DNA from: Paracoccaceae bacterium
GTDB lineage: Bacteria > Pseudomonadota > Alphaproteobacteria > Rhodobacterales > Rhodobacteraceae
Direction of reading: 5' to 3'
Assembly: GCA_003561595.1 (NCBI GenBank)
Contig: PWWF01000353.1
Span: 1 to 11,793 of the forward strand
DNA length: 11,793 nucleotides
Part shown: positions 7,115 to 11,793 of the stretch, in pieces
Position numbering within the stretch: the first letter of the stretch is position 1
Layout: every line of letters begins with the position of its first letter
Translations under genes and position numbers: made by a program
The notes under the pieces: generated by a model
What the model was told of the DNA's origin: nothing
What the model saw: the letters and a program-made list of their open reading frames with translations, nothing else
The model's database searches: none

Positions 7115-8317
7115 ATGCAGAAGGTGGTGGTAGTTGGTGCCGGTCAGGCCGGGTTGTCGCTGATTGCGAAACTTCGTGCGCTGGGTCATGACGGGGCGAT
7201 CACGCTGGTCGGCGCGGAAGCCGTGCCCCCATATCAGCGCCCGCCCTTGTCCAAGGCCTATCTGCTGGGCGAGATGGCGCTGGAGCGGCTGTTTCTGCGG
7301 CCAGAGAGTTTCTATGCCGATCACGATGTGACCCTGCGTCTGGGGGCCCCGGTTCTGCGCATCGACCGCGATGCAAAGGCCGTGCAGCTTGCGGATGGGG
7401 ACATTGCCTATGATGCGCTTGTGCTGACCACCGGGGCTACGCCGCGCCGCCTGGCCGATGCGATTGGCGGGGGCCTGCCGGGCGTGCATGTCGTGCGCGA
7501 TCTGGCCGATGTGGATGCCATGGCGCCCGCGGTCCTGCCCGGTCGACATGTGGTGATCGTCGGCGGGGGCTATATCGGGCTGGAGGCTGCAGCGGTCGCG
7601 GCGAAAAAGGGGTTGCAGGTGACCGTGCTGGAAATGGCGCCGCGTATCCTGAACCGCGTCGCGGCGCCCGAGACGTCGGATGCGATCCGCGCGCTGCATC
7701 AGCACCACGGCGTCACCATCCGCGAGGGGGCGGCGCTGGCGCAGATTGATGGCACCGAACGCGTCGAGGGCGTCACATTGACCGATGGCACACGCCTGAC
7801 GGCGGATTTCGTGATTGCCGGGATCGGTGTGGTGCCTGCGACCGATCTGGCGCAGGCCGCGGGGTTGGAGTTGGAGAACGGCATTCAAACCGACGCACAG
7901 GGCCGCACATCGGACCCGCATATCTGGGCGGCGGGCGATTGCGCGTCCTTTCCCTGGCGGGGCGGGCGCGTGCGGCTGGAATCAGTGCAGAACGCCATCG
8001 ATCAGGCCGAACTGGTGGCCGAGAACCTGATGGGCGCGGGCAAGGATTACACGCCTGTGCCGTGGTTCTGGTCCGATCAGTATGACCTGAAGCTGCAGAT
8101 CGCGGGGCTGAATGCGGGCTATGATCGGGTCGTGGTGCGCGCGGGGCCCCCGCGCAGCCACTGGTATTTCGCGGGCGATGATTTGCTCGCCGTCGATGCG
8201 CTGGGCGACCCGCGCGCCTATATGGTCGGCAAACGGCTGATCGAGGCCGGGCGCAGCCCTGACCCCGCCGCACTGGCGGATCCTGCCACTGACCTCAAGA
8301 CGCTGTTGCGGGCATGA
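7115..8317 (+). CDS. FAD/NAD(P)H-dependent ferredoxin (rubredoxin/putidaredoxin-type) reductase
   Basis: The product is a 400-residue flavoprotein that would pass electrons from NAD(P)H through FAD to a small iron-sulfur or rubredoxin-like carrier, as in oxygenase and P450 chains. Visible features are the N-terminal FAD-binding VVVGAGQAG (5-13), PPYQRPPLSKAYL (38-50), LTTGATPRR (104-112), a second Rossmann motif VIVGGGYIGLE (147-157) for NAD(P)H, the FAD motif WAAGDCA (271-277), and a C-terminal reductase domain beginning PWFWSDQYDLKLQIAG. There is no CxxC redox disulfide, which sets it apart from glutathione-type and thioredoxin reductases. An AGGAG lies eight bases before the ATG. No ferredoxin, P450 or oxygenase gene is nearby, so its partner is unknown. 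Its stop overlaps the rsmD start (ATGA). Confidence 0.93.
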   Translation: MQKVVVVGAGQAGLSLIAKLRALGHDGAITLVGAEAVPPYQRPPLSKAYLLGEMALERLFLRPESFYADHDVTLRLGAPVLRIDRDAKAVQLADGDIAYDALVLTTGATPRRLADAIGGGLPGVHVVRDLADVDAMAPAVLPGRHVVIVGGGYIGLEAAAVAAKKGLQVTVLEMAPRILNRVAAPETSDAIRALHQHHGVTIREGAALAQIDGTERVEGVTLTDGTRLTADFVIAGIGVVPATDLAQAAGLELENGIQTDAQGRTSDPHIWAAGDCASFPWRGGRVRLESVQNAIDQAELVAENLMGAGKDYTPVPWFWSDQYDLKLQIAGLNAGYDRVVVRAGPPRSHWYFAGDDLLAVDALGDPRAYMVGKRLIEAGRSPDPAALADPATDLKTLLRA

Positions 8318-8889
8318 GGATCATTGGTGGACGCGCGCGCGGGTTGGGGCTGACTGACCCGGGCGCGGGCGATCCGGCGGCGCATCTGCGCCCCACCCCT
8401 GACCGGGTGCGCGAGGCCATGTTCAACATGCTGATCAACGGCGCGCATGCCATATCGCTGGACGGCGCGCGCGTGCTGGACCTGTTCGCGGGCACCGGCG
8501 CGTTGGGGCTGGAGGCGCTGTCGCGCGGGGCCGCATATTGCACCTTTGTCGATGACGGGGCAGCAGCGCGCGCGCTCTTGCGCGAGAACATCGAACGCAT
8601 GCGCGCCATGGGTGTCACGCGCGTTTTCCGGCGCGATGCGACCCGGCTGGGCGCAAACCGGGGCGCGGCGTTCGATCTGGTCTTCCTCGACCCGCCCTAT
8701 GGGCAGGGACTGGGCGCGCAGGCGCTTGACGCCGCAAAGGCGGGTGGCTGGCTTGCCCCCGGTGCCACCATCGTGTGGGAAGAGGCCAGCCCCCAGCCCG
8801 CGCCCGAGGGGTTTCGCCTGCTGGATCATCGCCGCTATGGCAACACGGATGTTACATTCCTCAGCTACGAGTCCGATCATGCGCCCTGA
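8314..8889 (+). CDS. rsmD: 16S rRNA (guanine-966-N2)-methyltransferase RsmD
   Basis: RsmD methylates N2 of G966 of 16S rRNA in the assembled 30S particle, using SAM. The 191-residue product has all family marks: N-terminal MRIIGGRARG, RPTPDRVREAMFNML (26-40), SAM motif I VLDLFAGTGALGLEALSRGA (54-73), and the catalytic FDLVFLDPPYGQG with DPPY at 126-129. A short Gly-Ala-Pro insert (about 13-24) follows the first strand. The ATG overlaps the upstream flavoprotein stop and has no obvious ribosome site, so it probably depends on coupled translation. Its last 11 bases overlap the next gene. Identity is secure; the modified base is inferred from the family. Confidence 0.96.
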   Translation: MRIIGGRARGLGLTDPGAGDPAAHLRPTPDRVREAMFNMLINGAHAISLDGARVLDLFAGTGALGLEALSRGAAYCTFVDDGAAARALLRENIERMRAMGVTRVFRRDATRLGANRGAAFDLVFLDPPYGQGLGAQALDAAKAGGWLAPGATIVWEEASPQPAPEGFRLLDHRRYGNTDVTFLSYESDHAP

Positions 8890-9526
8890 CCTTGTCATCT
8901 TCGATTGCGACGGCGTCGTCGTGGACAGCGAAACCCGGTCCAATCAGTTCATCCGCGATGAACTGGCGGCCCATGGGCTGGACCTGCGGCTGGACCAGAT
9001 CATGTCCATGTTTATCGGCGGCACCATTGCCGGACTTGCGCAGCGCGCGCGCGAGATGGGCGCACGCCTGCCAGATGACTGGGTCGAGGATTCATACCCC
9101 CGCCTTTGCGCCATGCTGGCAAAGGACACGCCGATGATCCCCGGCATTGTGGATGTGCTATGCGCACTCGATGATGCCGCGGTCCCGTATTGCATCGGTT
9201 CCAACGGGCGGCATGTGAAAATGGAGGCCACGCTGGGCCAGCACCCGGAACTGACGGCGCGGTTTACCACGAATGTCTTTGCCGCGCAGGATGTGGCCGC
9301 GCCCAAACCCGCGCCCGACCTGTTCCTGCATGCGGCGCGTGAAATGGGCCATGCCCCTGCGGCAAGCGTGGTGATCGAGGACAGCCCGACAGGTGCAAAA
9401 GCGGCCCGCGCGGCCGGTATGCGCTGTTTCGGCTATGCGCCCGAAGGCGACGGCGCGCGCCTTGCGGCCACGGGCGCTCAGGTTTTCCACGACATGCGCG
9501 ATTTGCCCCGCTTGCTCGCCCTCTGA
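8879..9526 (+). CDS. HAD-superfamily phosphatase/phosphomutase-like hydrolase
   Basis: The protein is 215 residues, with the four HAD motifs in order: motif I DCDGVVVDSE with nucleophile D9 and acid/base D11, motif II Ser in IGSNG (S108), motif III K143 in APKPAPDLF, and motif IV VIEDSPTGAKAA with the metal-binding E167-D168. The region between motifs I and II (about 15-85) is a small helical C1 cap, so it resembles beta-phosphoglucomutase and phosphoglycolate phosphatase relatives acting on small phosphorylated metabolites. The substrate cannot be told from sequence. The frame stays open far upstream inside rsmD, but homology starts at RPDLVIFDCDG, so ATG 8879 is chosen, overlapping rsmD by 11 bases. 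It converges on livF with a 13-base gap. Confidence 0.92.
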   Translation: MRPDLVIFDCDGVVVDSETRSNQFIRDELAAHGLDLRLDQIMSMFIGGTIAGLAQRAREMGARLPDDWVEDSYPRLCAMLAKDTPMIPGIVDVLCALDDAAVPYCIGSNGRHVKMEATLGQHPELTARFTTNVFAAQDVAAPKPAPDLFLHAAREMGHAPAASVVIEDSPTGAKAARAAGMRCFGYAPEGDGARLAATGAQVFHDMRDLPRLLAL

Positions 9527-9539
9527 CCGTCGCCTCGGA

Positions 9540-10229
9540 TCAGACGCCCAGATAGGCGGTCTCGACCTCTGCCGACAATTCACCCGGCAGGCCCTGCCAC
9601 GCCACTGCCCCGCGTTCCAGGATCACGCAGCGATCCGCGAAGGGCAGGATTTCCGACAGCGTCTTGTCCACCAGCAGGATCGACAGCCCCTCGGCCCGCA
9701 GGCGGGTGATGGCGGCCCAGATCTCGCGCCGGATGACGGGGGCAAGACCCTCGGTCGCCTCATCCAGAAGCAGAAGGCGCGGGTTGGTCATCAATGCGCG
9801 GCCAATCGCCAGCATCTGCTGTTCGCCCCCTGACAGCGTGGCGGCGGATTGCTGCGCCCGTTCCGCAAGGCGCGGGAAAAGCTGGTGGATGCGCGCCATG
9901 TCCCAATGACCGGGGCGGGCGGCGGCGATCAGGTTCTCGCTCACACTCAGGTTCGGAAAACAGCGCCGCCCCTCCGGCACCAGCCCCAGCCCCAGCCGCG
10001 CGGCGCGAAAGGACGGCCAGTCGCTGATATCGCGCCCGGCAAAGCGCACGCGGCCCGCGCGCAGGGGCAGCATCCGGCAGGCGCTGGCGATGGTGGTGGA
10101 TTTGCCCATCCCGTTGCGCCCCATCAGCGCGACGGCCTGCCCTTCGGCCACCTGCAGGCTGACCCCGTATAGCGCCTGCGAGGCGCCGTAGAAAACCTGC
10201 AGCTCCTCCAGTTCCAGCAGTGCCGTCAT
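9540..10229 (-). CDS. livF: Branched-chain amino acid-type ABC transporter ATP-binding protein LivF
   Basis: LivF is one of the two ATPases that drive HAAT-family import of branched-chain amino acids or other small amides and hydrophobic amino acids. The 229-residue protein has Walker A GRNGMGKST (37-45), the LivF-type Q-loop region GLVPEGRRCFPNLSV in which Glu replaces Gln, signature LSGGEQQML (132-140), Walker B LLLLDEATEGLAP with E157, and an H-loop position reading LLVDKT rather than the more usual LLVEQN. The family name is secure, the transported solute is not. A GGAGG site lies six bases before the ATG, and that ATG overlaps the livG stop (ATGA), so the pair is translationally coupled. 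It is the last gene of the operon on this side. Confidence 0.93.
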   Translation of the reverse strand: MTALLELEELQVFYGASQALYGVSLQVAEGQAVALMGRNGMGKSTTIASACRMLPLRAGRVRFAGRDISDWPSFRAARLGLGLVPEGRRCFPNLSVSENLIAAARPGHWDMARIHQLFPRLAERAQQSAATLSGGEQQMLAIGRALMTNPRLLLLDEATEGLAPVIRREIWAAITRLRAEGLSILLVDKTLSEILPFADRCVILERGAVAWQGLPGELSAEVETAYLGV

Positions 10230-10981
10230 GGCGCGGCCTCCTCGCCCAGATACACGGCGCGGACCTCCGGGTTGGCGCGGATCTCGGTGGCAGTTCCGCT
10301 GGCGATGATGCGGCCATAGACCAGCACCGAGATGCGATCGGCCAGCCGGAACACGGCATCCATGTCATGCTCGACCAGCAGGATCGGGGCCTCTTGCTTC
10401 AGCTCATGCAGGAAATCCACCATGCGCGCTGTCCCCTCGGACCCCAGCCCTGCCATCGGTTCATCCAGCAGAAAGCAGCGCGGATCGAGGGCGAGGGCCA
10501 CGGCAATTTCCAGCAAACGCCGTTCGCCATGGCTGAGAAAGGCTGTCTCGACCGAGGCGCGGGCATCCAGCCCGACGCGTGCAAGAATGTCAGTCGCGGC
10601 CCGCCACAGGGGCCGGTCGCGCATGACGGGCCAGACAAAGCGGTAGCTGTGCCCCTGACGCGCCTGCAGCGCCAGCATCACATTGCCGCGCGCCGTGTAA
10701 TCCGGGATCAGCGAAGACACCTGAAAGCTCCGCCCCAGCCCCAGCCGCGCCCGCCGCGCCACCGACAGCCGCGTGATATCCTGCCCCGCCAGCCGCACGG
10801 TCCCGCTGTCAGGCGAAATCCGGCCCGAGATCAGCCCCATCAGCGTGGTCTTGCCCGCGCCATTGGGGCCGATCAGCGCGTGGATCTCTCCGGGCACCAG
10901 CGTCAGTGACACATCATCGACCGCTTTCAGCGCGCCGAAGCGGCGGGTCAGGCCAGACAGCGCAAGGACAGGTTCAGACAT
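10226..10981 (-). CDS. livG: Branched-chain amino acid-type ABC transporter ATP-binding protein LivG
   Basis: LivG is the partner ATPase of LivF on the cytoplasmic face of the LivHM permease. The 251 residues include Walker A GPNGAGKT (38-45), Q-loop Q87 in GRSFQVSSL, the LivG-type signature LSHGERRLLEIA (149-160), Walker B CFLLDEPMAGLG with E174, and H-loop H205 in LLVEHDMD. All catalytic positions are canonical, in contrast to LivF. The C-terminal tail (GEEAAP) is short. A GGGGAGGG ribosome site precedes the ATG. The start overlaps the livM end by 8 bases and the stop overlaps the livF start by 4, the tight packing usual for subunits made in fixed ratio. Confidence 0.94.
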   Translation of the reverse strand: MSEPVLALSGLTRRFGALKAVDDVSLTLVPGEIHALIGPNGAGKTTLMGLISGRISPDSGTVRLAGQDITRLSVARRARLGLGRSFQVSSLIPDYTARGNVMLALQARQGHSYRFVWPVMRDRPLWRAATDILARVGLDARASVETAFLSHGERRLLEIAVALALDPRCFLLDEPMAGLGSEGTARMVDFLHELKQEAPILLVEHDMDAVFRLADRISVLVYGRIIASGTATEIRANPEVRAVYLGEEAAP

Positions 10982-11793
10982 TGCGCGCCCTCCCCGCGAT
11001 CAGCCCGACCAGCCCGCCGCGCGCGAACAGGACCACCGCCAGCAGCACCAGCCCCAGCCAGAACTGCCAATGCTCGGTCAGCCCGCCAAAGAACACCTCG
11101 AACCCCACAAGGATCGCCGCCCCGGCGACGGGACCGAACAGCCGACCCACACCGCCCAGAATAATGATGACGATCAATTCGCCCGACATGGTCCAGGCCA
11201 TCATCGCAGGGCTGACAAAGCGCGTCAGGTCGGCCATCATCGCGCCCGCAAGCCCGGTGATCATGCCCGACAGGATGAACCCCACCAGCCGAATGCCAAA
11301 GGGCGAGATGCCGATGGCCGCAGCGCGGTCGGGGTTCTGGCGTATCGCCATCAGCGCCGCCCCGAAACGAGCTGCGCGCAGCATGGCGAACAGGCCCAGC
11401 GCCAGCAACAGCACGCCATAGGCGATCAGGAACATGTCCCAGGGCCGTGCCGTGTTCAGCCCCGGAAACTGGTTGCGCGTGAAGATGGGCAACCCGTCCT
11501 CGCCCCCATAGGCAGGCCAGGACAGGGTGAAGAAAAACCCCATCTGCGCGAATGCGAGCGTGATCATGATGAAGAAGATGCCCGAGGTGCGTAAGCTGAG
11601 CGCCCCCACGATCCCGGCCAGCGCCCCCGACACGATCATTGCAATGGCCCAGATCGGCAGCATCTGGTTGCTGCCGGGCAGCCCCAGAACGGGTGTGCCG
11701 TGAAAGGCGTGATGCGCCGCGATCCCCGCGACATAGCCGCCCAGCCCGAAATAGAGCGCATGGCCGAAACTGACCATGCCCCCCAGCCCCAGC
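10974..11793 (-). CDS. livM: Branched-chain amino acid-type ABC transporter permease LivM, 5'-truncated by window edge
   Basis: LivM is one of the two membrane permeases of the importer. The frame remains open to the window end; 272 residues are visible and the true N-terminus, with perhaps one or two membrane helices, is missing. The ATG at 11777 is internal, because the family sequence LGLGGMVSFGHALYFGLGGY runs through it. Several hydrophobic membrane segments follow: IWAIAMIVSGALAGIVGAL, GIFFIMITLAFAQMGFFF, MFLIAYGVLLLALGLFAML, IRLVGFILSGMITGLAGAM, IVIIILGGVGRLFGPVAGAA and WLGLVLLAVVLF. The GGVGRLFGPVAGA loop is the conserved cytoplasmic coupling segment of this permease type. livH and the periplasmic binding protein are expected beyond 11793. 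Confidence 0.93.
   Translation of the reverse strand, partial: LGLGGMVSFGHALYFGLGGYVAGIAAHHAFHGTPVLGLPGSNQMLPIWAIAMIVSGALAGIVGALSLRTSGIFFIMITLAFAQMGFFFTLSWPAYGGEDGLPIFTRNQFPGLNTARPWDMFLIAYGVLLLALGLFAMLRAARFGAALMAIRQNPDRAAAIGISPFGIRLVGFILSGMITGLAGAMMADLTRFVSPAMMAWTMSGELIVIIILGGVGRLFGPVAGAAILVGFEVFFGGLTEHWQFWLGLVLLAVVLFARGGLVGLIAGRARNV

Noticed and set aside
7028..7921. A 297-codon minus-strand frame opposite the flavoprotein gene that runs into the peroxiredoxin start.
   Set aside because: It is a compositional shadow of the reductase, and it would cover the divergent promoter region.
8447..8878. A long upstream extension of the HAD hydrolase frame.
   Set aside because: It is out of frame with and inside rsmD. 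HAD homology begins at the motif I strand right after the ATG at 8879.
9984..10750. An identical 18-base stretch (CCCCAGCCCCAGCCGCGC) at 9984-10001 in livF and 10733-10750 in livG.
   Set aside because: Both copies encode the same ARLGLG segment before the Q-loop in paralogous ATPases. Homology plus codon bias explains the repeat without a mobile or regulatory element.
10773..11594. A 273-codon plus-strand frame opposite livG and livM.
   Set aside because: Its product is Gln/His/Arg/Pro rich and low in complexity. LivG and LivM on the other strand have clear family motifs.

Overview
The window reads as an ordinary, gene-dense stretch of chromosome from a high-GC alphaproteobacterium, most likely of the Rhodobacteraceae (Rhodobacter/Roseobacter relatives). 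Three things point there. Codon use is strongly GC-biased throughout. The order trpD-trpC-moaC-moeA-lexA is one I know from that family. The lexA promoter carries a direct-repeat SOS box (GAAC-N7-GAAC, the reverse complement of GTTC-N7-GTTC), the alphaproteobacterial type. The assignment rests on recall and was not tested by a search.

Layout. (1) 1-3132, plus strand: a 5'-truncated trpD, then trpC, moaC and moeA, packed with 9-bp, 1-bp and -4-bp junctions. Two tryptophan enzymes are thus probably co-transcribed with two molybdenum-cofactor enzymes. (2) 3133-3910, plus strand: lexA behind its own promoter, with an SOS box over the -10 element. (3) 3924-7031, minus strand: four genes transcribed in the order Prx5-type peroxiredoxin, FemAB-like/COG3146 acyltransferase, pterin-4a-carbinolamine dehydratase (phhB), and THUMP-domain RNA methyltransferase. 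(4) 7115-9526, plus strand: diverging from the peroxiredoxin, a ferredoxin-reductase-like flavoprotein, rsmD (16S rRNA methyltransferase) and a HAD phosphatase, all with overlapping ends. (5) 9540-11793, minus strand: livF, livG and a 5'-truncated livM of a branched-chain/hydrophobic amino-acid-type ABC importer. The remaining genes (livH, binding protein) are expected beyond the right edge.

How the genes work together. TrpD and TrpC carry out successive steps from anthranilate. MoaC and MoeA act at the start and the end of molybdopterin cofactor synthesis. LexA represses the SOS response and probably itself. LivM, LivG and LivF form one importer. The peroxiredoxin cluster and the divergent flavoprotein cluster share an 83-bp control region and both contain a redox protein and an rRNA/RNA methyltransferase, but no common pathway can be shown.

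Coding density is very high. The only non-coding gaps above 20 bp are 3133-3223, 5025-5080 and 7032-7114, and no stretch above 300 bp lacks a gene. I saw no tRNA, rRNA, CRISPR array, insertion sequence, phage gene or clear intrinsic terminator. I found no convincing undescribed system. The best leads are the SOS box, the poorly characterised acyltransferase cluster and the two convergent gene pairs that lack room for terminators.
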